Assembly (NCBI GenBank): GCA_958510825.1
Contig: OY294044.1
Location: 86,598,895-86,662,894 of the forward strand
Reading direction: 5' to 3'
DNA from: Brachypterus glaber
Taxonomy: Eukaryota; Arthropoda; Insecta; Coleoptera; Kateretidae
DNA length: 64,000 nt
Shown: positions 42,301-44,622 of the stretch, one piece after another
Layout of the letters: every line of letters starts with the position of its first letter
Position numbering within the stretch: the stretch's first letter is position 1
Notes under the pieces: model-generated
Databases searched by the model: none
Seen by the model: the letters and a program-made list of their open reading frames with translations, nothing else
Told to the model about the DNA's origin: nothing
Translations under genes and position numbers: made by a program

Positions 42301-44076
42301 ACGCTGCGGAGACTTAAGTCTAGGAGCCGTTCGTGCGTTCGTGTGGGATTGTACACTGGATGGTTGGACGGGTTTATAGCTAAGTCCCTGAGACAGAATC
42401 TGTGCGTAGGAGAAATGCGATTCAGCAACACTATCGCTCGTTTGCGTTGGTGGTTCTCGGAACATCTCTCCCTCCGCCATTGGAGTAGGTTCTTGTTGAA
42501 CCGTCTCCCCTATTTTCATTTTCTTTTTTTCCCTTGTTTCCTTCTCAGGAATCTGTTCCTCTATTTTAGGAACTTCTGTTATTTTTTCTACAACCTTTGG
42601 ATTTTTGTGCTTTAAACTAACCTCTTCTTGTATTTCGTAAATCTGAGGTTGCATCATGGTGTTTTGGTAGATCGGTTCTACATTATGCTGTACTCCGTTA
42701 TCGTAATATTGCTGTTGCGAACTGTATCTATTTTGATCTACTGGATACATTTCTGGAAACTGACTACTACCTTGATATGTACCTAAACCGGAACTCATTA
42801 GCTGTTGCCCCGAAGCAATAAAGTTAACCATATCTGGTACAGGTTGAATGTAATCCAAAATGTTAGATTGAAATTGTTGCTGAGAAATACTTTGTTGGTA
42901 ATAATCTTGATTAGAAATTGGCATAGTTGGCATAGCAGGGCTACCCAATTGTACCAAATAATCGTACTGTTCTGGGGAATAATTTTCCCAACTTTGGGAC
43001 GGGGGAATATAACCGGTAGGATTCTCGTTATTCGTATAAGTTTGAGCTTGAAGATAATTCATCATATCAACCGTAGATTGATCGTAATAATTACTAGTTT
43101 TAGTTTGATTATTATAACTGGTTTCCGTTTCATAGTATCTTGAACGATTCTCATTAGCAGTAGTTGTAACAGTTACCGGACCTACGTTACGGTCATAATC
43201 ATAAATTTGGGGTACCGCAGTGTTATCGCTTTGATAGTAACTTAAATGATCTTTTTCTGTTGTGGTAACAGTAACGGGTTCTGATTTAGATTCATATTTA
43301 GTAGTTTCAGTAACAGTGTATGTAGGTTCAGATAGTTTAACCTGTTTGTTTGTCATTACCACGTTAATCTCAGTTGTTTCTGGATACCCGTATTGGCCTC
43401 TTACCATTTCTGAGTACGTTGTTGACCCTGGAATCCACATGGGGCTTTTTGATCTTCTTCTAGTATGATCTTTAACGTTTAGACCTGCAGTTGGCGATAA
43501 AGAACGATCACGCAGTTTATGAGTATTGCTTACATTAACGGTTGTCAATGTTACTCTGATATCTTCGTCTTCGGATGGTTGCAAGGTCATACGTACAATC
43601 TCTTGAGGAGATTCGGGTGTTTCTTGAACGTGGATAACAGGTTTTGGTGTAGATTGGGCAGTTGTAGATTTTTGTATGCGTTCGTGTACAGTTTTTGTTT
43701 CGATAACGGTGGTTTCGCCACGTCTTCTTGGCGAACGACCACGCCTTTCTGGTTTGACGTTGGTGACTTTGGTGGATTCTGGCTTTATGATTGTAGTCGT
43801 GGTGATCTCTGATTCGTTGATAATAGGAAAAGATATTGTAGTTTGGATTGTCTCAGGGACTAATTTCTTTGTTGGTTTTTTGGTGGGGGTGATGGGTTCG
43901 TGGGTTTCGTAGGCAGGCGATGAGGATCTTCGTTCTTGCGATTTAGAGCGCCCGGCAGCGATGTCCGCGTAGGAGACCCCAAGAAGGGAAGAATCGCCTA
44001 AGTCGAGATATGGATCTGCACGTCTGATGACGGATAACAGGACATCGATCCGTTGTTGGTAGGCTTGGATTCTTGT
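15319..44076 (-). CDS. Msp300: Giant repetitive exon of nesprin-like scaffold (9,585 codons)
   Basis: One uninterrupted frame follows a splice acceptor (…CTACGTAAACAG) at 44077 and ends at TGA 15321-15319; an in-frame stop at 44106-44104 excludes extension. Phase 0 matches the donor of the 50090-50350 exon. Residues below are counted from the exon start. Residues 1-30 still look like a helix (QAYQQRIDVLLSVIRRADPY), then disorder takes over: SYADIAAGRS at 35, a Q/N/Y-rich segment at about 323-480, an irregular repeat zone at 919-2079, YKGLP repeats with PEIKEP linkers at 2249-2733, array A at 3479-5549, PAM2-like motifs at 5807-5873, an RS stretch near 6106, and array B at 6359-8659. The tail ends KKVKIVFD. 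It is rich in K, E, T, P and S, with no globular domain or membrane segment and no KASH. Probably an extended tether in muscle-type isoforms; the gene identity is inferred from the upstream spectrin exons. Confidence 0.85.
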   Translation of the reverse strand, partial: TRIQAYQQRIDVLLSVIRRADPYLDLGDSSLLGVSYADIAAGRSKSQERRSSSPAYETHEPITPTKKPTKKLVPETIQTTISFPIINESEITTTTIIKPESTKVTNVKPERRGRSPRRRGETTVIETKTVHERIQKSTTAQSTPKPVIHVQETPESPQEIVRMTLQPSEDEDIRVTLTTVNVSNTHKLRDRSLSPTAGLNVKDHTRRRSKSPMWIPGSTTYSEMVRGQYGYPETTEINVVMTNKQVKLSEPTYTVTETTKYESKSEPVTVTTTEKDHLSYYQSDNTAVPQIYDYDRNVGPVTVTTTANENRSRYYETETSYNNQTKTSNYYDQSTVDMMNYLQAQTYTNNENPTGYIPPSQSWENYSPEQYDYLVQLGSPAMPTMPISNQDYYQQSISQQQFQSNILDYIQPVPDMVNFIASGQQLMSSGLGTYQGSSQFPEMYPVDQNRYSSQQQYYDNGVQHNVEPIYQNTMMQPQIYEIQEEVSLKHKNPKVVEKITEVPKIEEQIPEKETREKKKMKIGETVQQEPTPMAEGEMFREPPTQTSDSVAESHFSYAQILSQGLSYKPVQPSSVQSHTNARTAPRLKSPQRGFASKPTEETSSSTREHHTRKVTKDSHKWIIPNVAPQQHKSTKKENRLVRNEYGERDQQPSYHGEPVQTGGSKVTDRVPIKEDLHRNVDKISPNTDKKKKVKHTKSKSSDEDDIDRALKEISIAEQKHISKKPENKNKSHVKQITVVKTITETVTEDKGKHILKETKTKTITDLPEKDTVQIIPKSIEQENLIQEEKSHIVDGEKLNKKKRKKSKEELVSQISQSENNDKENSIRFIENEKYNILTSLAEDSTSKKSRRNKPTDYITSTTAVITHPIVTVEEMIYPHSKTHHKIHKEAQNPKVKSEKVTIIEKVREKVFGKKDKQEIVVQQPVSSSWANITKKNAKPEDFNKVNVEPVKETKSIEDFMPNIRRNSDEAKSTDDDHGELKKSKKKHRKKNKEEEKQLAFVIIEEIRHISDEEDKQKPVIQKPSRKNKKSNNENINNLEESSSTEVISSIDEEEKSIEKEELVQPKIPAKKKKKKSAEETKPSSEVTEETSIIPKANEIITLTTKETPGTIIITETITTTTSLDNVSDKQEDNKKKNKKHKKKPIPEETKYTFDQPIVSDIIENANTTTEENVLEKQQKVKIIPESSILDTFIIHEKSIALAHEEKQEKPKSSNKQDPIKSEKLGKNKDKSKEQQPKPIFDIKEEISILPKPDKTIFITTSQEPSVQITTETITTTSWANIASKHSKPEQESPKETVVNLSESVTKTDDEKVQKESAITSDKDVKKKNKKPKKKPEPEPAFVITEEIRHIPDEDSTTTVITKTNTKTIIKEKPLENLEEVNVIPAMPTSDILNKFIHQEKCVALEEKQEKVKPVKKEETLKPEKLNQRKDIKEKQPKPTLEIAEEMSILPKAHETIVITTSQEPSVQITTETITTTASSWANIAGKHSKPEAVPKGTVVTQSESVTKTPDKAVGEKLIIDEESKKKKKKPKKKPEPEKYEPAFVITEEIRHTPQEDKTTTLITNKTTTETISNIKEEPIEKIEKTIVISDMPTSDILNTFIHHEKVVALAHEEKQEDTKQKQEPLKSEKSNKKKDKKKETKEKPIFEFTEEISISPKADETIVITTSQEPSVQIITETITTTTSSWANIAGKHSKPEEKVPKETVFNRSESVEKIPDVEEKSSTPNDEESKKKKKKPKKKPEPERYEPAFVVTEEIRHIPDENKTTNITTNTTSTKTVSDIKKEPIENLEKVNLISAVPTSHILNTFIHHEKSVVLDHEQKQEKVKPVQKEEPLKRETETITTTSSSWENIAGKTFKSESEKPKERDTTQSKTLIKIPVEKQEVIIATEEIRKIPDDNHKPKPQARKNKKSKHPETTVEGESTPPEIDIKSIQNFIENEKSTLDIIPAKEKTQKSDTTTAAEAINTTGTWASITSKNAKPGIPILEVTKKPVEQVTEEFSKVIITEKQLNLSDENETEDKKSKKRKQKKKTPIKPLEHEPEFTITEVIRHIPDEEPKELPLKPKKFSKVKTTSDDSTVTQGDESLKRTKTTTTITTSVSKNAPIIETVSTNTSSSKPIMTQESTTTAISGNVNISNIKTRSEENKEITTTEFKPVVTTSNGTTKITLITHEEIRMKPIVSLKMEFEKEPFITTQGQHTVNESITTQTRNTSTKIQETSILTQNLITSSSTIQNENIISKESPILPITEKVVTKIEYKGLPIDQTTSSFIDILDEPLTFSDDDVTEVMESEIKESEPKKVEYKGLPIDQTTSSFIDILDEPMTFSDEEPEIVKVKEPVKKVEYKGLPIDQTTTSFIDLLDQTIVLSDEEIKVEPKIKKTSEPEINELEIKEPEIKKPEIKEPEIKEPEPKKVEYKGLPIDQTTSSFIDILDEPMTFSDEEPEIVKVKEPVKKVEKEPEIKKPEIKEPEIKEPEIKEPEPKKVEYKGLPIDQTTSSFIDILDEPMTFSYEEPEIIKVKEPVKKVEYKGLPIDQTTTSFIDLLDQTIVLSDEEIKVEPKIKKTCEPEIKELEIKEPEIKKPEIKEPEIKEPEIKEPEPKKVEYKGLPIDQTTSSFIDILDEPMTFSDEEPEIVKVKEPVKKVEYKGLPIDQTTTSFIDLLDQTIVLSDEEIKVEPKIKKTSEPETNKLEIKEPEIKKPEIKEPEVKEPEHKKVKYKGLPVDSTTSSFIDILDEPIVLSENESNITTEISSVTTTTITEDISDEFVKNEQEFSSEDFEQVIFGSVKPRPAKEITTIKDKSKKKPKLTDLSKEEQEVCKQFEEKMQKKKKRQGIPLEFLIQNQETLNEINNLNVSKVENTVTETSPLSRQNSIFELEVNDFDQVMNVLSDKEKKNVSETLTNVDILTETGSTSQEFINNEISTSWAGITSKNAKPNENKELKNKEEILINTTNINKLIEITEGITTSDKISKKNKHKKKNNDDITEPKPAFIITEEILHIPDNENSKEITKSNSKKDEPKISDDETEKSVIDQLKKEAENRYSPRSNSREIKVPKKKKNVKSVSFEEKPHIINPEDPSRELDGNTVTADEFIFVTPKDITKTIEKNKDSFEIVFSEDTPIELPKTKEIKKVDYKGLPIDSTTSSFIDILDEPMIFSDEEVEVVGTTDNNNVSSDKMTSSWANISNEDFATYTVSEKETLNITEKSKQENKEEPIISKEVINDFIKNEQYMRNYIVKTTSSLHDAEQNVFTVEESQVPKPSDIVVKERPLEEKTIKSDSLIHKKSKKNKKPVEDSITQEPEFIVTEEIIHISDEKPSKKNAVQDKSKSKDINIISQNITEFIANEKSFVDIADFKNIAGTNVYAKEFVPGAKIQQIPEITKPAEKHSEEIKTEIEIPKAPNRSKKTKKLSEEELVIENVQTDIVFTDMITDFIEKEKSQVETKPMPVTERRNIVPPSSWASVASKNAKPDEAKVPIEKTKGVKEPKAQEIVTTNNTTEIVEISVSEPEKSKKKKHKKKHTQQDEAPETKPAFIVTEEIRHVPDVVIKPIVEKRTRKDKKEKEIPLVDTKTDEHTDIINEHLITDFITNKKSTTDVPSITNEPTAKPVEEATTVLSSWATIASKNKQPEEFTMIAQEVKNPETQEVVTVTKITEIVKISESEQEKSKKKKQKKKHDQEKETPESKPAFVVAEEIKEIMPIVEKRTKKDKNVKEKPVIFTETIEQTHTVNKDLLTDFITNERCITKELIAKPVEEVSTVTSSWATIASKHSQPEELTLMTQEIKVPKPQEVVMITKTTEIVEITDSEPEKTKRHKKKNPQQGKIPETKPAFIVTEEIRQIPDKEIKSILEKPIKKEKKIPVIETVEKSDIINKDLLTDFIMNERSIIDVPLVTEKPIANPVEEVTTITSSWATITSKISKPEEFTLMAQEIKEPTLQEVVTVTKTSEIVEITDSEPKKTKKNKEKKNQPQKDEETPKSKSAFIITEEIRHIPDEETKPMLEKLTKKEKKQKEKNIALTETVEQTDIFNKDLITDFITNEKSITDVPLVTKEPIGKLVKEVTTITPSWATIASKKSQPKEFTLMAQEIKEPKPQDVVTISKTTETVEIRDSEPEKSKKKKHKKKHPEQDETPEPKPAFIVTEEIRHTSQEDTKPIIEKPTKKDKKKKEKPTGYTETIEQTDIVNKDLITDFITNEKSITDVPLITKEPIEKLVEEVTTINSSWATIASKKSQPEEFTMMAQEIKEPKPQEVVKTTEIVEITDSEPEKSKKKKHKKTDLEKDETPETIPAFIVTEEIRHIPQEKTKAIIEKPTKKDKKEKEKPIVVTETIEHTNIVNTNLITDFIKNERSVTDVPLVTKELIRKPVEEVTTINSSWATIASKNSQPEKLTLMAQETKEPKPQEVVLITKTTENVEITNSEPEKAKKKRHKKKHPQQNEETFENKPAFIVTEEIRHIPQEEAKPFIEKPTKKDNKEKKRPIVVSETIERTSIVNKDLITDFITNERSATDVPLVTKESIGKPVEKITTVTSSWATIASKKPQLEEFTMMAQENKEPKPQEVVRIPKTTDTVEITDSKPENLKKKKHKKKHPEQDETPETKPTFIDTEEIRHIPREETKPIIEKPTKIDKNEKQKPIFVTETIEQTDNVNKDLITNERSVTDIRLETKELIGKHVNDVTTITSSWATIASKKSQPEEFTLIAQEIKEPKPQEVVRITKTTKTVEIADSEPEKSKKKKQKKKQLQQDETPETKPAFIVTEEIRHITQEETKPFIEKPTKKDNKETETPIVLTETIEQTDIVNKDLITDFITNERSVPDVRLVTKESIGKPVEKITTVTSSWATTASNKPQLEEFTMMAQEIKEPKPQEVVAITKTTETLEITDSEPEKSKKKKQKKKHPQQDETPETKPAFIVTEEIRHIPQEETKPFIEKPTKIDNKETEIPIVLTETIEQTDIVNKDSITDFITNERCVTDVPLVTKELTGKPVEYVKTITSSWATIASKKSQPEEFTLMAQEIKEPKPQEVVTISKTTETLEITDSEPEKSKKKKQKKKHPQQNETPETKPAFIVTEEIRYITQEETKPFIEKPTKKDNKEKEKPVVVTETIEQTYVNKDLITDFITNERSVADVPLITKEPTVEEVITITSSWATIASKKSQPEEFTLMAQEIKEPKPQEVVTITKTTDTVEITDSKPEKSNKKNQKKKHPQQDETSDTKPAFVATEEIRHMSDDKIKPILEKSTKKDKKEKEKYIAVTETIDIVNKNLITDFITNERSIIDVPLVTKKLIVKPVEEVTTVTSSWATIPSKKSQPEEFTIMAQEVKELKPQEIVTITLTTKTVEITDSEPEKTKKKQQTKKNHQQDESKPILEILPKKGKKEIEKHIAVTETVEQTDIVNKDLIADFITNERSITDVPLVTKEPIAKPVEEITTSSWATIASKNSQPEEFTMKVEEIKEPEPQEVVTFTNTTEIVKIIDSEPEKTKKKKHKKKHPQQDETPETKPAFIVTEEIRHISDAEIKHIVEKPIKKARKDKPLVVTESVEQTDIINKDLITDFITNEKSVIDIPKSRVLQTEEVEILPQEVKTIHIIATEPLVKSDEETEKKTTKKTESKEKEFVITEKTTQITDETRKTVLDFIESEKYNANIESKKIEIKSNVPLIQEDMLKYDIIQMLDDETKYYENQSSEEILKEGVEDMVTEEIKEQLYVEQPYDYDMTSLMEAETAYYELKAKEQIQNSESTSEKISEEIKPEVTNLTTTTTTVTTTKTETTFAQNKEPVIKIVEVKESNIEHQPKIEIAREEYIASNEATVTDVFSPIIQVSSLTPTAPEFIPQNLTYIIPEASSNEFISRERTEIEKPSEFVAILERAKEFIPKSDLSRLNPNAAEFVPVSEPKIQLVECVPEPEPYNEPQSWNYPKNVYNVDENIEIPLDHVSNEWVNEMLHEPESHILHEVSLLPKNVISEIQTSSVTESTSNVISWANVIGTKLPQPKEEIPPVKTVEKPKPEVSKSKDKPKVEKKPVIEKYETPIESVLQQPELLAIVEPQGTEPIINIWDEIQNSGTTYAKVVGSYVPEHTSTITTVVEKTKKVIHQPKIEIVVTKSEQNYSESEVDSDGFIIPKSVRRTRSRSRSKQRPEIVPKQELSSDDTSDDQKHEKQSSHKSRKSQKEKIEKPEEPEEILVVDEPDRFIKPYDKSQSYAGILGSREPSPRPKSVEKPITKSIEQNKPVEQPQKAIKAKEKRVKQKPAETTDWYEEQTVRTEDVVIKSSEEIIPVVEELIITKPVEETSSTFSWANIIKKNAQPQKTSALEPKPTVKTTKTVEKTSNEKDSTKNKKSKKTSKDIKKEPFTVEEQPFKSLITDFITNEQSASNKTVITEIVCQPAEVVTTSSWASIAGKNAQTEKPVFNVNEIKETTPQESITISETIETSTVELDSEQEKKSKKKKHKQHSEELKVTKPAFIVTEEIRHMSDKPKLKPDMSELTKKNQKETVTVVEEKPIDKDLITEFIANEKSTTDVIATVTTETVTQPIEEITTVTSSWATIAGKNVEPQKPTFEVKEIAEPKPQEIITVAGTVENLTVESDSEQDKKSKKKKHKKHSEEPKETKLPFIVTEEIRHILDEPKPVKPISTKKTQKETVLAVKEKPIDKDLITEFIANEKSKTDVITTVTMETVTQPIEEITTVTSSWATIAGKNAEPQKPTFEVKGIAKPKSQEIITVTKTVENLKVELDTEQGNKSKKKKHPEEPKETKPAFVVTEEIRHILDEPKPVTPISTKKTQKETVPVVKGKPIGKDLITEFIANEKPTTDVITAVSTKTVPQPIVKITTVTTSSWSTIAGKNVEPLKPTFEVKEIVEPKPQEIITVTETVEKLTVESDSEQDKKSTKKEHKKHPEEFIVTEEIRHISDEPKPATPKSTKKNQKETVPVVEEKPIDNDFITEFKANEKSMPDVTITVTTETVTQPLEEITTLTTSSWASIAGNHAEPQNPTFEVKEIAKQKPQEITTVTETVKKLTAESDFEQDKKSKKKKHKKHPEEPKPAFTVTEEIRHISDEPKLKPNTPKSTKKTQRETVPILEEKPNDKVLITEFIVKEKSTTDVITTVTTETVTQPIKEITTVTSSWATIAGKNAEPQKPTSDVKEIADPKPQEIIMVAETFENLTVESDSEQEMKYKKKKHKKHPEEPKEKKPAFVVTEEIRHIPEEPKIKPNTLKSIKKTQKENVPVLEEKPTDRDLITEFIANEKSTTDVITTETVIKPVKEITTVTSSWATIAGKNAEPQKPTFEVKEFAEPKPQEITTLAETVEKLKVESDSELDKKSKKKKHKKHPEEPKETKPAFIVTEEIRHISDEPKPVTPISNKKTQKETVPVVKEKPIDKDLITEFIANEQSTTDVITNVTTETVTQPIVKITTVTTSSLATIEKNAEPQKPIFEVKEIAEPKPQEIITVTETVEKLTVGSDFEQEKKYKKKKNKKHPEEPKETKPAFVVTEKIRHIPEEPKLKPDTPKSTKKTQKENVPLVEEKPTDKDLITEFIANEKSTTDVITTVTTETVIKPVKQITTVTSSWATIAGKNAEPQKPTFEVKEFAEPKPQEIIMVAATVEKLKVESDSELDKKSKKKKHKKHPEEPKETKPAFVVTEEIRHISEEQKLKPDTPKSTKKTQKENVTLVEEKPTDKDLITEFIANEKSTTDIIKTVTRETVTQPIKEITTVTSTWATISEKNAEPQKPTFQVKEIAEPKPQEIITVTETVEKLTVGSDFEQEKKYKKKKNKKHPEEPKETKPAFVVTEEIRHIPGEPKLKPDTPKSTKKTQKENVPLVEEKPTDKDLITEFIANEKSTTDVITTVTTETVIKPVKQITTVTSSWATIAGKNAEPQKPTFEVKEFAEPKPQEIIMVAETVEKLKVESDSELDKKSKKKKHKKHPEEPKETKPAFVVTEEIRHIPEEQKLKPDTPKSTKKTQKENVPFVEEKPTDKDLITAFIANEKSTTDVIKTVTKETVTQPIKEITTVTSTWATISEKNAEPQKPIFEVKEIAEPKPQEIITGAETVENLTVESDSEQDKKSKKKKHKKHPEEPKETKTAFVVTEKIRHISDEPKPLKPISTKKTQKETVSLVEEKPIDKDLITEFLANEKSTTDVITTVTTETVTQPIEEITTVTSWATIAGKNAEPQKPTFEVKEIAETKPQEIISVTETVKKLTVESDSEQEKKYKKKKHKKHPEELKETKPTFVVTEEIRHILEEPNLTPNTPKSTKKKQKENVPVVEEKPTDKDLIRDFIANEKSTTDVITTVTTETVTQPIKEITTVTSSWATIAGKNAEPQKHTFEVKEVAEPKPQEIITVAETVKNLTVESDSEQEKKYKKKKHKKHPEEPKETKPAFVVTEEIRHIPEEPKVKSDMPKSTKKTQKENVPVVEEKPTDQGLITEFLAKEKSTTDVIKTVTTETITQPIVEITTVKTSSWATIVGKNAEPQNPTFKMKEIAEPKPQETVEKLTVESDCEQDKKYKKNKHKKHPEEPKETKPAFVVTEEIRHIPEEPKLKRDKLISTKKTQKETVPVVEEKPIDKDLITEFISNEKSTNDVITIVTTETVTQPTVESITVTTSSWASIAEKNAVPQKPTFSVKEIAQTKPQEIITVTETVEKLTIDSDSEPDKKSKKNKHKKHREELKEKKPAFVVTEEIRHIPDKPKSTADSRKPTKKTQKETVSLAISDLITTEILATDRLTTEKHSGDTKKPKHVLITDTTVISDKKRKDKQFEDIVEKEPAFIVTEEIINIPETPIKETSFKIEVNDKPSICKELIVSKDDITDFIVNEQQFTDVDTVITTTSKPVKLTTEPTSWAYIASDAKPLSTPVIKLEKTVIKTTEVSGHSPLQDDNNIEKKPKKNKHQEGDTEQEPTSVVEEKIKDTAELEIFAAPKEVTSDFIHNEKVVNSNFITAWATVASNKIESEVKPKTDYKGLPLDTTSDLFLDILDQPAMFSEELEIKSNDLTKDSDSTTKTITTTTTVITTTEAKTNGERKSKKEKYLETVQATAPTETLTREVIKLSPWTKDTYADIAAGRSRSSSPISHHRVQTNKDVSAERIKLELDALVKNENTTHESLAQTTWVDEKVKPSVEHADMEYPVEVEHVKPDDELALLSDISSMKSWAHITKTKTESVQVEEVVQPRTLTETIITMNITSSQPITCQNITTTSHVVPQTSTSEQLDNKKLKKKDDKKSSKILDWVVKKVKGSKDKDSDKEEAEKIDEIDSKKKSKKRKSKQEKEVVLEAPEVKSSEAIVVEALPVEILEIKLPPQETTVTTSKRHDILDFIHNERMNSSNDNLSGPPKTANDQTSEVEKHGSFITNIFSKVKSKDGKKSKKHKKEEDRKLTDDLTDDEFTRVQVKEEKLNELTPEEESVLFKSIEENEPEEKEEKINVKKQEKTPKSEKKKNVFGSIISAVSDVFTPKKSKKSSSVSSSDDELATNLVIDDTYWLTKCIYDDAEAEYQLNLVQNKDEGPSDLKQNKPHDSDKDGDSKGPGKGPSNGPDGKPPSQNGSTSEYRIYSLPGRIAGWKDKSTYLASEPLVDHTLILDHANPPLGPQMQHQPGYACSSLTDDDKQLKKVKIVFD
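18100..25000 (-). repeat. Coding array B: about 16 units of about 147 residues
   Basis: Units are about 441 bp. Each contains, in order, DLITEFIANEKS, TETVTQPI, SSWATIAGKNAEPQKP, FEVKEIAEPKPQEI, SDSEQ-D/E-KKSKKKKHKKH and AFVVTEEIRHI. By eye 16 SWA-type motifs lie between 24955 and 18335. Unit lengths differ by codon multiples, so the frame is never broken. One unit has lost the Trp (SSLATIEKN). Confidence 0.85.
20090..21880 (-). repeat. 894-bp higher-order duplication inside array B
   Basis: Distinctive variants recur exactly 894 bp apart: the GATATAG at 20090 and 20984 and the GCCCAGGACG at 20546 and 21440. The block is two units (298 codons) and includes the rare STWATISEKN and FAEPKPQEI variants. 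A partial third copy follows near 22180-22390. Confidence 0.8.
26458..26658 (-). other. Three PAM2-like motifs (PABP/MLLE ligands) in the giant exon
   Basis: The encoded ten-residue segments are LTPTAPEFIP (26658-26629), ILERAKEFIP (26535-26506) and LNPNAAEFVP (26487-26458), at exon residues 5807, 5848 and 5864. All carry the spacing L/I-x3-A-x-E-F-[VI]-P. The PAM2 family binds the MLLE domain of cytoplasmic poly(A)-binding protein through the Leu and Phe of this pattern, and the third copy is close to the canonical form. A weaker TNVYAKEFVP lies at 34017-33988. Binding is inferred, not shown. Confidence 0.7.
27430..33640 (-). repeat. Coding array A: about 13 units of about 150 residues
   Basis: The period is about 452 bp. 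Each unit has DLITDFITNERS, VPLVTKEPI, SSWATIASKKSQPEEFT, MAQEIKEPKPQEVV, TDSEPEKSKKKKHKKKH and AFIVTEEIRHI, followed by a KKDKKEKEKP linker. It is related to array B by the same module order but differs at fixed positions, so the two arrays expanded separately from a common ancestor. Confidence 0.85.
35880..37330 (-). repeat. YKGLP repeat array with PEIKEP linkers
   Basis: Nine of 11 copies of a motif of the form YKGLPIDQTTSSFIDILDEP lie here, and each is followed by an acidic FSDEE or LSDEE. They alternate with runs of the hexa/pentapeptide KEPEI. Units are nearly identical at DNA level, indicating recent duplication. One junction (KKVEKEPEIKK, near 36720) has lost a whole motif without breaking frame. 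Two more diverged copies occur at about 34690 and 17270. Confidence 0.85.
37840..41320 (-). repeat. Irregular N-terminal repeat zone of the giant exon
   Basis: About seven diverged units carry the same modules (SSWANIAGKHSKPE, TFIHHEKSVALAHEE, AFVVTEEIRHIPDE, KKKKKPKKKPEPE), spaced about 350-950 bp apart. They are more divergent than arrays A and B, so they probably represent the older state of the repeat. Confidence 0.75.
42640..43110 (-). other. Q/N/Y-rich prion-like segment in the giant exon
   Basis: Exon residues of about 323-480 contain DYYQQSISQQQFQ, SQQQYYDNGVQHN and SQSWENYSPEQYDY, with few charged residues. This contrasts with the lysine- and glutamate-rich remainder and is typical of low-complexity self-associating regions. 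Confidence 0.65.
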
Positions 44077-44229
44077 CTGTTTACGTAGCAACAATGCAAA
44101 ATATCAGTATCGCGCAATAATAAAAAGAGAAACGCGCATATATGGTGACTGAAACGCGCGTCATGGTCCTAATTAAGGGTTTAAGGTCAAGATCGGTGTT
44201 TTTGGAGGTGAAGGTGGTCGAGAATGGAA

Positions 44230-44340
44230 TTAAGTGACCAGCGGCTCCGAGTCTGGCGTTCCCCGTTGCATGATTAATTTGACGCGCTCGTTACGCGCGG
44301 CAATATTACTCTGCAAGGTTCGCACTCGATCTTTGCACGC
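44230..44340 (-). CDS. Msp300: Alternative small exon ending in a stop (nesprin-like)
   Basis: On the minus strand, a pyrimidine-rich acceptor (CTTGTCCCTAAAAAAG) precedes 36 codons then TAA. The peptide starts ACKDRVRTLQ, continues with ARNERVKLIMQRGTPDSEP and ends LVT. It has phase 0 at its start, so it can join the exon ending SEQQ (50090). It competes for the same position as the giant exon, which also starts in phase 0 about 150 bp further on. Its composition is GC-richer than the surrounding intron. Either it is a terminal exon giving a short protein, or it uses the poor donor CTG|GTCACT just before the stop to continue into the giant exon. No AATAAA follows before the giant exon. Confidence 0.6.
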   Translation of the reverse strand, partial: ACKDRVRTLQSNIAARNERVKLIMQRGTPDSEPLVT

Positions 44341-44622
44341 CTTTTTTAGGGACAAGGAAAAGGATGCAGCGAAAATGAGAAAACAAAACAAAACGTTCCG
44401 TGAGAAACAATCAAATATGAGCAAAACAAAACTCGATTGTGTTCGCTTTCTGACTCACCCAAAATTATGTAAGCATGAACCACGTGTAATTAATTTTGTT
44501 TTTATATGATTTATAGTCCTTAATCCTGTAGTACTAGAAGTTCTTAATTGGTTTTGGTTTTGATTATGTCCTTTTCACACGATAAATATTAATCAAACCA
44601 ACTCGTTTAATTGGTATAAAAA

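Noticed and set aside
17054..43912. Many long plus-strand frames opposite the giant exon (up to 350 codons, for example 22982-24034)
   Set aside because: They repeat with the period of the coding arrays and are antisense images of the minus-strand repeats. Codon structure and splice signals support only the minus strand.
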